From Sutterella massiliensis (GTDB taxonomy: Bacteria; Pseudomonadota; Gammaproteobacteria; Burkholderiales; Burkholderiaceae_F), in NCBI RefSeq assembly GCF_016899755.1, contig NZ_JACJJC010000003.1:124001-188000 (forward strand): DNA of 64,000 bases, given 5' to 3'. Position 1 is the stretch's first letter, and every line of letters starts with the position of its first letter. A program made the position numbers and the translations under genes. The notes under the pieces were generated by a model. The model was not told the DNA's origin. It searched no databases and saw only the letters and a list, made by a program, of their open reading frames with translations. Positions 17,697-26,719 of the stretch are shown here, piece after piece.

Positions 17697-20269
17697 TGAA
17701 TTTCCGAGTCCCATTCCCGAACTTCCGGCCCTTCGCCTTCAATCCACAAACAAGGAACGCGCTTGCGCAACACGGGCGAACCGTCGTCGGCAGACGCATC
17801 GTCCAAAATGGCGTAACAGGCTTCTTCGCCGTGCTCGCCCATCCAGCGAACCTCCGCAATACCGGCGGGCGGCGCCGCCGAAATAAAGGCCCAGCCTTCT
17901 TCATCCACAACCGATACGGGCAACTGCGCTCGATCCGTCAGAATTCGCACTTCCGAGCCATAAGGCGCCGACGTGCCGTCCGGACGCGTGACGTCCAAAA
18001 AGAGCTCGGTTCCCAAAAATGTTTCAAAATCGAGCCGCACGAGGCCGTTGTCCGCCGGTACCGCACGCCCGTAGAGACTATTGATCGTGAGATTGGGCGG
18101 CAGCGAATTCGGATCGATGCGCAGCACATTCAGCTGATAGTTCGTGAGACCCGAGGCGAGAATCCTGTCGCCCGAACGCACGCCGCCCTGAAAGTCAAGA
18201 AGCTGCGCACCCTCGCCGTCCGGAATCTTCACGACCGCTAGACCGCCTTGAAGCGAGCGCGCGAATATGACGCCGTCGTCATAAAGCAGCACCCCGCCGC
18301 TCGCCGCTCCCGTGAACTGCGTGTAGCTTTCGCCGCGACGTACGCCGACGCTGCCCTGCACGTGCTCGCCCGTGTAGGCATAAGCCGCTTGAAGCGACTG
18401 CGTGTGCGCAGCGTCGCCCTCGGCCGCATCAAACTGCAGGCGGTAAGCATGTGTGCCCTCTTCGTCAAAGGCCCCCGAGAGCGACGTCATCGCACTTTGC
18501 GACGTTTTCGAACGCGTGCCGCCGAGCGTGAGAAGCGCATCGTCGGCGCCGCCCCCGTATGCGCGTCCGAACAGTACGGAAAGCGGCACGGAAACGTTGA
18601 GTGAAAGCACCGTTTCGGCGGTTGCGCCGCGACCTGAGACATGCTGCAGCGTGACATTCCAGAGCATGCGCTTTGCCGAAAGACTCCAAGAGCCCGAAAG
18701 ACTGCGTGCGGCGTCGCCCGAGACGCTCCGCGTCCAGAGTCCGGTCAGATTCGCGTGCCCGAACGCACCCAAAGGCTGCGAAAGTGAAAACTCCGTTCTG
18801 TCGCGGGTGTGCGTGTCAAGGCCCGAGACCGTTACGGACTTGCGAAGCGCGTCAGAGAACGTTGCAATACGTCCCGAGAGCGCACGTTCGTAAGCGACAT
18901 TCGCATACGTACCGGTGAAGCCGAAGGTCTTTCGCCAAACAAGCTCAAGTTCGGCGCCGCTTTCCCGTTCAGCCTTGCCTGCCGACGCCATGCGTGCCGC
19001 ACGAACCTGCGCGGTCAAGGCACCCGCACGCCCGACGTCGGCCGCGAGCCCCAAGCCCGCCTTTTGCAGCACGCCGCTCGCGAGTACCGAACCGAAAGCC
19101 GTAAAGCCCGACTCGAACCCATAACCCAAGGAGCCTGCCGCGAGCCACGGGTGCGAACCCTCGGCGCCGTCGTAGGTTCCCGCCGCAAAGTCCCAGGAAA
19201 AGCGTCCGGTCTTGAGCTGCTCGGGCGCCGTCATGAAGGGCACCATATAGACTTGCGGCGGCCCCACGGTTTCTTCAACCGTGACTTCAATATCGCCGCC
19301 GTAACCGATCCCCTCGATGTGTTCGATGCGAAACGGCCCCGGTTCAACCGTATCGCGCCAGAGAATACGGCCGGCCTGCCGAACAACGACGCGTGCAACC
19401 GAACGCGCCGTTCCCGTTATGACGGGAAGGTAGGAGCGCTCGCGCACGTCGCGCTGCTCGTCATCGTCTCCAAGCGCAATGCCGCGGATCGAAAGACCGT
19501 CGGCAAAACGGCTCGACGTCGAGAGCTCGCCGATCGAAAGCCGTGCGGTCATATCGGGCACAATGCGTGTTGCGTAACCCTGCAGCCACGTCCAGCGCAT
19601 GTCCGAACCGCCGTGAGCACTCTCGTCATACTGTGCCGTGCCGCGCGCATAAAAGCGCCATGCGCCGACGTGAATGCGCGAAGAGAGCGACGAGAAGGCC
19701 GACGTACTAGAGCCGGATTCACGCCGCTCGTGTGCGGCGTTGACGCCGTACTGCAGGGCCGCCATCGGCACCCCCCAATTCCAGCGGCGCCTGTCGACGA
19801 TGCGGCTTTCTCGCTGCGTCTTGAAGTGAACCTGCGGGATGCTGATGCGGATTTCCTGCGCACTCGTGTCAACGACGACAACCGCGCCTGGAATGTCGCG
19901 CTCGATCGAGTCTGTCTTCTCCATGGGACGCTTCTTGGCGAATGCCGGAAGCGTCTCCCAGCGCAGCGGCAGTACGAGCACGGCCAGATACGGCAGCGTC
20001 GCACGGGGTTCGCCTTCAGGCGTAAACGAAATGTCGACCCCGAGTCGCTGCATGAAGACCCCGTTCACAACGATGTCGTACGTGTGATGACCTGCGAGCG
20101 AAGCCTGCGTGAGACGCTCGACATCGGCGCTCGTAAGCGTCACGCCGAGTTCGCTGCTAAGGAGCTCCAGATCGAACTCGTAGCTCGGCTCCTCCCCCCG
20201 CACCAAGCTGCTCAGGAGGGAGGCCGCAAGGGCGATCGATCCGAGAACGGCGCGGGAGGCGTTTGTCAT
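17693..20269 (-). CDS. Fimbrial outer-membrane usher protein
   Basis: The 858-residue protein is a PapC/FimD-type usher that forms the outer-membrane pore and assembles pilus subunits. After a signal peptide (about 1-25) comes the periplasmic N-terminal domain (EFDLELLSSELG onward). A long beta-barrel region rich in aromatic-alternating strands follows. The C-terminal region contains VDVTRPDGTSAPYGSEVRI-type sequence (LDVTRPDGTSAPYGSEV), typical of the usher C-terminal domains. Length is normal for the family. It abuts the chaperone gene (no gap) and overlaps the tip gene by four bases. Confidence 0.92.
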   Translation of the reverse strand: MTNASRAVLGSIALAASLLSSLVRGEEPSYEFDLELLSSELGVTLTSADVERLTQASLAGHHTYDIVVNGVFMQRLGVDISFTPEGEPRATLPYLAVLVLPLRWETLPAFAKKRPMEKTDSIERDIPGAVVVVDTSAQEIRISIPQVHFKTQRESRIVDRRRWNWGVPMAALQYGVNAAHERRESGSSTSAFSSLSSRIHVGAWRFYARGTAQYDESAHGGSDMRWTWLQGYATRIVPDMTARLSIGELSTSSRFADGLSIRGIALGDDDEQRDVRERSYLPVITGTARSVARVVVRQAGRILWRDTVEPGPFRIEHIEGIGYGGDIEVTVEETVGPPQVYMVPFMTAPEQLKTGRFSWDFAAGTYDGAEGSHPWLAAGSLGYGFESGFTAFGSVLASGVLQKAGLGLAADVGRAGALTAQVRAARMASAGKAERESGAELELVWRKTFGFTGTYANVAYERALSGRIATFSDALRKSVTVSGLDTHTRDRTEFSLSQPLGAFGHANLTGLWTRSVSGDAARSLSGSWSLSAKRMLWNVTLQHVSGRGATAETVLSLNVSVPLSVLFGRAYGGGADDALLTLGGTRSKTSQSAMTSLSGAFDEEGTHAYRLQFDAAEGDAAHTQSLQAAYAYTGEHVQGSVGVRRGESYTQFTGAASGGVLLYDDGVIFARSLQGGLAVVKIPDGEGAQLLDFQGGVRSGDRILASGLTNYQLNVLRIDPNSLPPNLTINSLYGRAVPADNGLVRLDFETFLGTELFLDVTRPDGTSAPYGSEVRILTDRAQLPVSVVDEEGWAFISAAPPAGIAEVRWMGEHGEEACYAILDDASADDGSPVLRKRVPCLWIEGEGPEVREWDSEIQ

Positions 20270-21124
20270 TTAATCCTTGCGCCCCCTGCCGAGCGCGTCT
20301 TTTCGCTGCGCGTGCACCGCGTCCGCACGTCTCGCGATATTGAGCGTGCGCGTTTCTGTTGCAAAGCCGTACTCGTCGATCAGGCTGAAGCTCACGCGCT
20401 TGGGACAGCCTTCGCTCGCTTCGTAAAGCCGCTCTTCGTGCGGCGACACCATTTGTCGGCGTACATCGTTGGGTACGGCAATGCCGTCCCATTCGAAACG
20501 GCCGAAGGTGAGCCAATAGCCGGAAGGATTCGCGACCAATAGATGCGCGAGACCGTCGTCATCCACGATGCAGTAGGCGTCGAGCGCCTCTGCCGCTTCG
20601 CGCACGCCCGTATCGTTTACGAGCATGGTTGGACGATAAAAGAGCTTGAGCGTCGTTGTGATGACGGCGCGAACAACGGGTTTTTGATGCGCGTTCTTTT
20701 CCTGTGCGGGCACCATCTTGAAGCGAATAAGACGTGCGGATTCCACAACTGCGTTCCCGTCCTCGGCGCGCGACACGTCGTCGCCCGCGCCTTCGCGAGA
20801 CGCAAGACCCGTCTTGACGATTCGTACGGTGAGCGTTTCGCCCGGCATCAGGAGCCGCACGGGCGGCACGGCGGAAAAAGCTCGGTCGTTGCGCGTTGTC
20901 TGTCGATCGACACTCACGAGCCGAACGGACGTAGCAAGCATGTAGGGCGTTTCGCTCTTATTCGTGACATCGATCGACGCAGACTTGGCCCCTTCGTTGA
21001 AGACAACGCGCGTCTGCGAAAACGTGATCGGCGCGCTCGGCGCTTTCGCCGCGCCCGTCTGTCCGATCGTCGCGAGAAGGCTCAGAGCGAGTGCGGCGAA
21101 AGTCCGGAAGAAAAGCTTGTGCAT
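20270..21124 (-). CDS. PapD-like periplasmic pilus chaperone (second in operon)
   Basis: This 284-residue protein has a signal peptide (about 1-26) and the two immunoglobulin-like domains of pilus chaperones. The first strand region is ITFSQTRVVFNEGAKSASIDV, and the G1 strand TTTLKLFYRPTML at about residues 156-168 carries the subunit-capping motif with the expected Lys. It would donate a strand to pilin subunits and deliver them to the usher, whose gene begins directly after it. The C terminus is a basic tail rich in Arg and Asp. It overlaps the preceding chaperone gene by one base. Confidence 0.87.
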   Translation of the reverse strand: MHKLFFRTFAALALSLLATIGQTGAAKAPSAPITFSQTRVVFNEGAKSASIDVTNKSETPYMLATSVRLVSVDRQTTRNDRAFSAVPPVRLLMPGETLTVRIVKTGLASREGAGDDVSRAEDGNAVVESARLIRFKMVPAQEKNAHQKPVVRAVITTTLKLFYRPTMLVNDTGVREAAEALDAYCIVDDDGLAHLLVANPSGYWLTFGRFEWDGIAVPNDVRRQMVSPHEERLYEASEGCPKRVSFSLIDEYGFATETRTLNIARRADAVHAQRKDALGRGRKD

Positions 21125-22023
21125 CAGTTTCTCCCTCTGGCAACGTCGGCTTCACCCGTGCGGATGCCGCCCAAATCGCTCACGGCACGCCAGACGACTT
21201 CGGTCTTCTCGTTCGTCTTGCCCTTGGGAAGCCACGCGGCATCGAAAGTCATCGACGCAAAGGGCGCGATCACGTCCGACACTTCATGCGAAACGCCGTT
21301 GACCGTGAGGGAAGCGAGCGAGATGTGAAAGGGCGACGCGTTCTTCGCCACGAGCCCGCCGTCGGTCCACGACCACTCGAGCCCCTCGATCGCTTCGCGC
21401 ATCGTGCCCTTCATGCCCTTCGGGCGATAGAAGACCTTGAGACGCATGACGAAATTGATATTGAGCCGATTTTCGCGGTCGTTCACCTTCGAAGGAATTG
21501 CTCGCGTGTAGAGCCAGAACATCGACTCGCGGTCCTGCGGCAGGCTTGCCGGATCCGTCACCGTGACGCGCACGCGCGTGTTCTTGCCCGGCAGAAGCTT
21601 CGCGAGAGGCGGCGTGACGAGGAAATCCTTTCGCCGCTCGCCGTGGTCGGCCGTCTCGATGTAGCTCTGTACGAGAAAAGCGAATTCGGACGTGTTTTTG
21701 AGAATAAGACTGCCGTCGTGCCGTCCCTTTTCAATCACGACGCGTGTTTCGTTGTAGCCGATACCGCGAACGAGCCGCTCGAGTGCAGCCTGTTGGGCGT
21801 GCGCGTCGGCTTCCTCTAAGGCAAGAAGCGCCGTGTTCTCCGCGTGCGCTGCACCCAAAAGTCCAAGCGCAACAGCGACCACAAGGCAGGACCTCTCAGA
21901 CGTGAGCGCGCAGCCGATCCGACGCAAAAAAGCTCGAGCAGCGTACAACGCAAACAAAGAAAAGGACGGCAAAAATCCCGAGCCCCGGATCGGGCTCGAC
22001 AGCAAAATGAGTGGCAACGGCAT
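21124..22023 (-). CDS. PapD-like periplasmic pilus chaperone (first in operon)
   Basis: This 299-residue frame encodes a second chaperone. The G1-strand motif NINFVMRLKVFYRPKGM at about residues 174-190 and the second domain (KNASPFHISLASLTVNG) identify the family. Two oddities are seen. The first ATG gives a very long N terminus (about 60 residues before the AHAEN cleavage site), so the real start may be an internal GTG or TTG. After the signal there is an apparently helical stretch, ALLALEEADAHAQQAALERL, before the first beta strand, which ordinary PapD proteins lack. It may serve a different subunit than its neighbour. Confidence 0.8.
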   Translation of the reverse strand: MPLPLILLSSPIRGSGFLPSFSLFALYAARAFLRRIGCALTSERSCLVVAVALGLLGAAHAENTALLALEEADAHAQQAALERLVRGIGYNETRVVIEKGRHDGSLILKNTSEFAFLVQSYIETADHGERRKDFLVTPPLAKLLPGKNTRVRVTVTDPASLPQDRESMFWLYTRAIPSKVNDRENRLNINFVMRLKVFYRPKGMKGTMREAIEGLEWSWTDGGLVAKNASPFHISLASLTVNGVSHEVSDVIAPFASMTFDAAWLPKGKTNEKTEVVWRAVSDLGGIRTGEADVARGRN

Positions 22024-22058
22024 GAAAATTAAATGACTCGGCCGGAGCGCCTCGAGAC

Positions 22059-22080
22059 GAGCGGCGGCGCTCCGCCGCTC
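22059..22080 (-). other. Intercistronic hairpin between pilin and chaperone genes
   Basis: A perfect 9-bp stem (GAGCGGCGG/CCGCCGCTC) with a four-base loop and no T-run sits between the major pilin and the chaperone genes. Such hairpins often stabilise pilin mRNA or reduce read-through, giving excess pilin over assembly proteins. Confidence 0.55.
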
Positions 22081-22226
22081 AAGCGAACGGCCGGGAGTGG
22101 AGAATGCACGTGCGAAGTCTGCCGATGCACGAGCCTCGGCTCGCGTCGGAAGAGTCGCTGCAGGACGTGCCCGACACGCTGTCCAAAGACGTAGCAGCCG
22201 GGCGTGAATCGAGCGAAGGTCGCCGC

Positions 22227-22781
22227 TTACTTGTATTCGATCTGGAACGTCATCTGGCCGTTGACCGTGCCGGGGGTAACATCCTGAATCTGATGCGCGG
22301 CAATGGCGGCCTGGAAATTGAACTCGTAGGCCGAAGAAGAAATGCCGTTGCCGAAATTAGGTTTTACAACGACAGGGGTGCTTTGCGCGAACTTCAGCTC
22401 CTGCTCGCCCTCTTTGTTCCAAACGCGGATGCCGACCCCGCGCGCAGCGTTACCGCCGTCCTCTGTGATGCCGAGCATGCCCGTGTCGTTCGGGTTGGCG
22501 TCAACGAGAGAAAGCGTGGCGAGAACTGCGCTGCCCTGAACGACGGCGCAGTCCGTCAATTTGATCGAGAAGCTCTTTCGTTCGGCCGTGTGGTCGTAGC
22601 TGCTCTTCAGCGCAGAGGTATGGACGTCGCCGAGCTGGACGGAAATCTGCTTGCTCTCGGCGGCAAGCGTACAGGCCGACTGCACGACGCGGCCGGAGAA
22701 ATCGATCCGACCGCTGTTATCGGCGGCAAAGGAAGGAAGCGCGGCCACAAGAAGAGAGGCGGTGAAGACGAATTGACGCAT
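22227..22781 (-). CDS. Major fimbrial subunit (FimA-like pilin)
   Basis: The 184-residue product has a clear signal peptide (MRQFVFTASLLVAALPSFA, cleavage near residue 19) and a type-1-like pilin domain. The domain shows GRIDFSGRVVQSACTLA with the first cysteine, a second cysteine in KLTDCAVVQGSA, and the penultimate-strand pattern QMTFQIEYK at the C terminus. I chose the ATG at 22779-22781, which has a TGGAG Shine-Dalgarno sequence and begins the signal peptide. It is the first gene of the pilus operon, under a promoter with a palindrome over the -10. Confidence 0.88.
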   Translation of the reverse strand: MRQFVFTASLLVAALPSFAADNSGRIDFSGRVVQSACTLAAESKQISVQLGDVHTSALKSSYDHTAERKSFSIKLTDCAVVQGSAVLATLSLVDANPNDTGMLGITEDGGNAARGVGIRVWNKEGEQELKFAQSTPVVVKPNFGNGISSSAYEFNFQAAIAAHQIQDVTPGTVNGQMTFQIEYK

Positions 22782-22910
22782 AGCTGACTCCAGAAAACGG
22801 AAGTGAATCGAAGATGTGCATGACTTCTCAAGCTGCACATCGCGACTGCGCAATTCGATAGGTCTACAGATCGGTACCACCTTTATTATTCAGGGTTGTC
22901 CCTCGAAATT

Positions 22911-22934
22911 TGATAAGATCCGTCGATCTTATCA
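22911..22934 (-). promoter_or_regulatory. Perfect palindrome overlapping the pilus promoter -10 (operator)
   Basis: TGATAAGATC and GATCTTATCA form a perfect 10-bp inverted repeat with a 4-base centre. The -10 hexamer lies inside one arm, so a bound protein would block RNA polymerase. The protein that binds is unknown, and no regulator gene is adjacent. Confidence 0.6.
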
Positions 22935-22956
22935 GAAAGCCAAACGGGAATGTCAA
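22928..22956 (-). promoter_or_regulatory. Pilus operon promoter
   Basis: On the minus strand a perfect -35 TTGACA (22951-22956) is followed after 17 bases by GATAAG (22928-22933), four of six matches to the -10 consensus. The predicted transcript has a leader of about 140 bases before the pilin ATG. Confidence 0.65.
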
Positions 22957-23102
22957 GGCGGTCGAACACCTTTTTTAGGAAACACACTCGGGGAAAGACT
23001 TAGATCAAACCTCGTATATCGATCGACCACCGAGCGGACCTCCTGTCACTATCAGATCGATAGAGGCGGGGAATCAAGTACTCTTTTTGGGACTACAAAC
23101 AG
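22935..23102. other. Upstream region of pilus operon
   Basis: No gene is seen. The stretch is AT-richer than its neighbours and holds a second short inverted repeat, CTATC-AGATC-GATAG at 23049-23063, about 95 bases upstream of the -35. It may be a second regulator site. Confidence 0.4.
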
Positions 23103-23138
23103 CATCGGGTCCGCTGACGGTTGGTTGCGGACCCGATG
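23103..23138 (-). terminator. Terminator-like hairpin after the MscS-type channel gene
   Basis: The stem CATCGGGTCCGC/GCGGACCCGATG (12 bp, 12-base loop) lies 23 bases after the channel stop. The better T-run is on the plus strand, so it may work in both directions. Confidence 0.7.
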
Positions 23139-23161
23139 GACTTTTTTGCTCAGGCTGCGCT

Positions 23162-24667
23162 TTACTGCGCGGCGTCGATATTCGCCGAGGCGATCTTCAC
23201 CTGATCGACATGCACGTTGAGCGGCGCCTGTGCGTAGCGCAGATCAAGTTCAAGTCGGTTGTAAGGCACCTCGATCCCTTCGGCGACGAATCGATCGTAG
23301 ATCGCGAGCGAAACTTCCGTCCTGAGCGCAGCCGTACCGTTCTTCGGATCCGCGCACCAGAAAGCGAGCTTCAGGTCGATACCCGAAGCGCCGAACCCTT
23401 CGACGTAGGCCCAGGGCTTGCGGTCCTTGGCAATGCGCTTGCGCTCGCGCATGCCTTCTTCGAGCATGATTTCGAGTGCGCGCCTCACGTCCGCGTCGTA
23501 GGCCACAGAAATCGCCACGTACACCGTGCTCGCCTCGTCCGTGTAGGAGTAGTTCTTCACGGTGCTCGTCACGAAATTTTCGTTCGGCACGATGCACTCG
23601 ATGCCGTCGGAACTCCGAACAACCGTGTAGCGGGTATTGATCTGCGTAATGCGTCCCTTGAAACCGCCCACCTCAACCATGTCGTCAATCTTGAGGGAGC
23701 GATCAAGCAAAATGATGAACCCCGAAATGTAGTTCGAGGCAATCTTCTGCAGCCCGAAGCCCAAGCCAACGCCCAAGGCACCGGAAAAGACGGAGAGCAC
23801 CGTCAGGTCGATGCCGACACTCGAGAGCGCAATGATGATCGCGAGCACGAAAAGCGCGATTCGAATGACGCGACCGAGCACGATCTTGAGGTTCGAATCA
23901 AGTTTCGTTCGACCGAGCAACGTATCGGAGATGCCCGAGAGCCACTCCGCAATCGCCAGCGTCACGAGCACGTTGAGAACCGCAATGAGGCAGGCCCAAA
24001 GCGTCACGTTGCCGCTGCCGATCGGCAGCTTCGTCGTCTCGAGGAACATGACGATCGCATCGAGAATACCGAAGAAGTGCAGGATGACGAGCACCCAGAA
24101 GAAGACGGCAACAATCTTGCGGAAATTGCGCGAGAGACGCTTCCCCGTCACAAATTCGTCGAAGAACCCAGTGCAGAAGGAAAGAACGGCAAACGCAAAG
24201 AAGACGTGCATGAAGATTCGGCAGAGCACGAGCGAATTGTCCGTGTAGCCGAAGCCTTCGACAAGCGTATACGAGCCAAGCAGCACCGCGAGCCAACCGG
24301 TCGCCGAAAAGGTTACGTGCCGCGCAATCGAAAGCAGGAAGCGCTTGAAATGCAGAAGCTGCAGCTCGAGAATCGGGTGCGCCCCGGCAGCGGCCTTGGC
24401 TTCGGCTTCAGCCGCTTGCGGACTTTCCTTGCCGTAGTAGTGAGCAATTACAAACGCATTGATGCGCCAGGAAACAAGCCACCCCAATCCGAGCGCGACA
24501 GCGACGACTGCCACCTGAAGGGCAATATTCTCAAACGAAAGGTAGTCGAGCATCACGTCGACAATCGAACGGCTTGCGGTCGCGCCGTCGATCGTCAGAT
24601 CGCCCGCTGCTGCAAGGGCCTCTTCTGCCGCCTGGTTGACGGCGGCTACGTCGGGGGTCTCTGCCAT
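23162..24667 (-). CDS. MscS-family mechanosensitive ion channel
   Basis: The 501-residue protein has about five hydrophobic segments in its first 300 residues, then the MscS core. The pore helix LSVFSGALGVGLGFGLQKIA (about residues 305-325) has the Gly/Ala pattern of MscS TM3. The beta domain with DMVEVGGFKGRITQINTRYT and CIVPNENFVTSTVKNYS follows. It would release solutes on hypo-osmotic shock. The C-terminal domain reaches the end with no added domain. It is monocistronic, with terminators on both sides. Confidence 0.92.
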   Translation of the reverse strand: MAETPDVAAVNQAAEEALAAAGDLTIDGATASRSIVDVMLDYLSFENIALQVAVVAVALGLGWLVSWRINAFVIAHYYGKESPQAAEAEAKAAAGAHPILELQLLHFKRFLLSIARHVTFSATGWLAVLLGSYTLVEGFGYTDNSLVLCRIFMHVFFAFAVLSFCTGFFDEFVTGKRLSRNFRKIVAVFFWVLVILHFFGILDAIVMFLETTKLPIGSGNVTLWACLIAVLNVLVTLAIAEWLSGISDTLLGRTKLDSNLKIVLGRVIRIALFVLAIIIALSSVGIDLTVLSVFSGALGVGLGFGLQKIASNYISGFIILLDRSLKIDDMVEVGGFKGRITQINTRYTVVRSSDGIECIVPNENFVTSTVKNYSYTDEASTVYVAISVAYDADVRRALEIMLEEGMRERKRIAKDRKPWAYVEGFGASGIDLKLAFWCADPKNGTAALRTEVSLAIYDRFVAEGIEVPYNRLELDLRYAQAPLNVHVDQVKIASANIDAAQ

Positions 24668-24703
24668 GATTTGGCTCTCCTAAGGACTGGCGGAAGGACG
24701 CCA

Positions 24704-24742
24704 CAAAAAAAGCCCCGCCTGCATTGCTCTGCAAGTCGGGGC
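24704..24742 (-). terminator. Terminator after the phosphoribosyltransferase gene
   Basis: The minus strand forms a GCCCCG...CGGGGC stem extended by TGCA/TGCA with one bulged A, followed by seven T. It lies about 50 bases after the stop codon. Confidence 0.9.
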
Positions 24743-24790
24743 GCCGGAACTTGTCTCTGGCTTACTGGGCTTGAGGCGCCCGTTCAAAAA

Positions 24791-25318
24791 TCAAGCCTTG
24801 AGTTCGGGATGCTTGGCTTCAACGCGCTCGATAAGCTTGTCGGCACCGAGGGCATCGTAGCACTCAAACGGTTGGTGAATCCAGGGATTGTCGGCGAGAT
24901 ACTCAACATACCAATCGGGCTTGAGGACCGAGTGAGCTTTGTACCAAAGAACGGCGACGCGGATTTCGGTAATGGCCGGATAGCGCGTCTTCAGATGCGC
25001 GATGACTTCGCGGATGGTCTTCCCGGAGTCGACCATGTCGTCGACGAGAAGCACCTTGCCCTTGAGGTCGCTCACGCCCGTGATGCAGTCGGCGATGTCG
25101 AGGTCGCTCTGAACCGTCCCCTTGGCTTCGCGGTAGGAGCTCGTCGCCAGAATGGCGAGCGGCATGTCGTAGACACGGCTGAAGAAATCGCCCGGGCGCA
25201 TACCGCCGCGGGAGAGGCAGAGGATCGAATCGAACTGCCAGCCGCTCTTGGCGACGGCATGCACAAGACGTTCGTTGAGGTCGATGTAGTCGTCCCAGGA
25301 ATAGTGCTTGTCGGACAT
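24791..25318 (-). CDS. Purine-type phosphoribosyltransferase (Gpt-like)
   Basis: The 175-residue protein is a type I phosphoribosyltransferase. The PRPP-binding loop VLLVDDMVDSGKT is at about residues 89-101, and the N-terminal SILCLSRGGMRPGDFFS at 31-47 resembles xanthine-guanine enzymes. It would salvage a purine base using PRPP. It lies downstream of purA, consistent with purine metabolism. The exact base (xanthine, guanine or hypoxanthine) cannot be fixed by eye. Confidence 0.85.
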   Translation of the reverse strand: MSDKHYSWDDYIDLNERLVHAVAKSGWQFDSILCLSRGGMRPGDFFSRVYDMPLAILATSSYREAKGTVQSDLDIADCITGVSDLKGKVLLVDDMVDSGKTIREVIAHLKTRYPAITEIRVAVLWYKAHSVLKPDWYVEYLADNPWIHQPFECYDALGADKLIERVEAKHPELKA

Positions 25319-25347
25319 GGGTGAAACGCGAGTTGTGTTGCTCTGAA

Positions 25348-25406
25348 TAAAAACGAAGCGGGCGGCAGGCAGATGCTGTGCGCCTGTCGCCCGTCTGAGC
25401 TTCGTT
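25348..25406 (-). terminator. Terminator after purA
   Basis: A long hairpin with outer stem AACGAAGC/GCTTCGTT and inner stem GGGCGACAGGC/GCCTGCCGCCC is followed by T-rich sequence on the minus strand. Confidence 0.88.
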
Positions 25407-25420
25407 AAAGTGCCGTTATT

Positions 25421-26719
25421 TTAATTCGCGAACGGATCCGTGTGCAAAATCGTCTGTTCGCGGTCCGGACCGGTCGAAACGAGTGCGATCGGCGCACCAG
25501 CGACCTCAGCAAGACGCGTCAGATAGCGGCGAGCGGACTCGGGGAGCTTGTCCCAGTCCGTGCAGCCGAAGGTGCTTTCCTTCCAGCCCGGGAACTCTTC
25601 ATAGATCGGCTCGCACTTGGCGACGGCATCCGCCCCCGCAGGCATCACGGAGAGCGTTTCGCCTTCGTACTTGTAGCCGACACCGAGCTTGACTACATCC
25701 AGTCCGTCGAGCACATCGAGCTTCATGACCGCGAGGCCCGTGATGCCGTTGATCTGAACGGCACGGCGCAGCGCAGCGCCGTCGAACCAGCCGCAACGAC
25801 GGGGACGCCCCGTCACGGCGCCGAATTCGTTGCCCTTCTGGCGCAGCAGATCACCCGTTTCGTCGTGCAGTTCCGTCGGGAAGGGACCTTCGCCGACGCG
25901 CGTGCAATAGGCCTTCGTGATGCCGAGCACGTAGCTGATCTTGTCGGGACCGACGCCCGCACCTGCACAGGCCGAGCCCGCAACGGTGTTCGAGGACGTC
26001 ACGTACGGGTACGTACCGTGGTCGATGTCGAGCATCGAGCCCTGAGCGCCTTCAAAGAGGTAGCTCTTGCCCGCGGCGATATCGGCGTTAAGACGCTCAG
26101 AGACATCGCAAACCATCGGACGCAGACGTTCGGCGTAGGAGAGCGTCTCTTCAATCACCTTTTCCGGATTGAGCGGCTCGGCGCCCAGGAACTTTTCAAG
26201 GATGAAGTTGTGCAGCGTCATCACGGCGCGGACCTGTTCGGCGAAGCGCTCCGGATGGAAAAGATCGGCCACGCGCACGGTGCGGCGGGCGATCTTGTCT
26301 TCGTAGGCCGGACCGATGCCGCGGCCCGTCGTGCCGATCTTCTTGTTGCCGAGCGCAGCTTCGCGCGCATGGTCGAGCGCGACGTGGTACGGCATGATGA
26401 GCGGGCAATTGGCCGAGACGTGCAGACGCTTCTCGACATTGGGCACGCCGACGGCGATCAGTTCATCTACTTCACGGAAGAAAGCCTCAAGCGACACGAC
26501 GGCGCCGTTTCCGATGAAGCATTCGCTCGTAGCATGCATGATGCCCGAGGGGATAAGACGCAGGATGGTCTTCTTGCCGTTGATGACAAGGGTGTGACCG
26601 GCATTGTGGCCGCCATTGAAGCGAACGACGCCCGCGGCCTTTTCCGTCAGCCAGTCAACGATCTTGCCTTTGCCTTCGTCGCCCCATTGAGCGCCGATCA
26701 CGACAACATTCTTGCCCAT
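25421..26719 (-). CDS. purA: Adenylosuccinate synthetase
   Basis: PurA joins IMP and aspartate with GTP to make adenylosuccinate, the first step to AMP. The N-terminal P-loop GDEGKGK at residues 13-19 and [10 protein letters not shown] at about 35-44 are the classical motifs. [14 protein letters not shown] at about 129-142 and the C-terminal [10 protein letters not shown] are also conserved. The length of 432 residues is normal. The gene lies near hflKC as in many betaproteobacteria, although hisZ is missing between them. Confidence 0.98.
   Translation of the reverse strand: MGKNVVVIGAQWGDEGKGKIVDWLTEKAAGVVRFNGGHNAGHTLVINGKKTILRLIPSGIMHATSECFIGNGAVVSLEAFFREVDELIAVGVPNVEKRLHVSANCPLIMPYHVALDHAREAALGNKKIGTTGRGIGPAYEDKIARRTVRVADLFHPERFAEQVRAVMTLHNFILEKFLGAEPLNPEKVIEETLSYAERLRPMVCDVSERLNADIAAGKSYLFEGAQGSMLDIDHGTYPYVTSSNTVAGSACAGAGVGPDKISYVLGITKAYCTRVGEGPFPTELHDETGDLLRQKGNEFGAVTGRPRRCGWFDGAALRRAVQINGITGLAVMKLDVLDGLDVVKLGVGYKYEGETLSVMPAGADAVAKCEPIYEEFPGWKESTFGCTDWDKLPESARRYLTRLAEVAGAPIALVSTGPDREQTILHTDPFAN

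Noticed and set aside
22782-23102. Possible invertible phase switch upstream of the pilin gene
   Set aside because: No pair of longer inverted repeats flanks the promoter and no recombinase gene is present nearby. The palindrome found is a single compact site.
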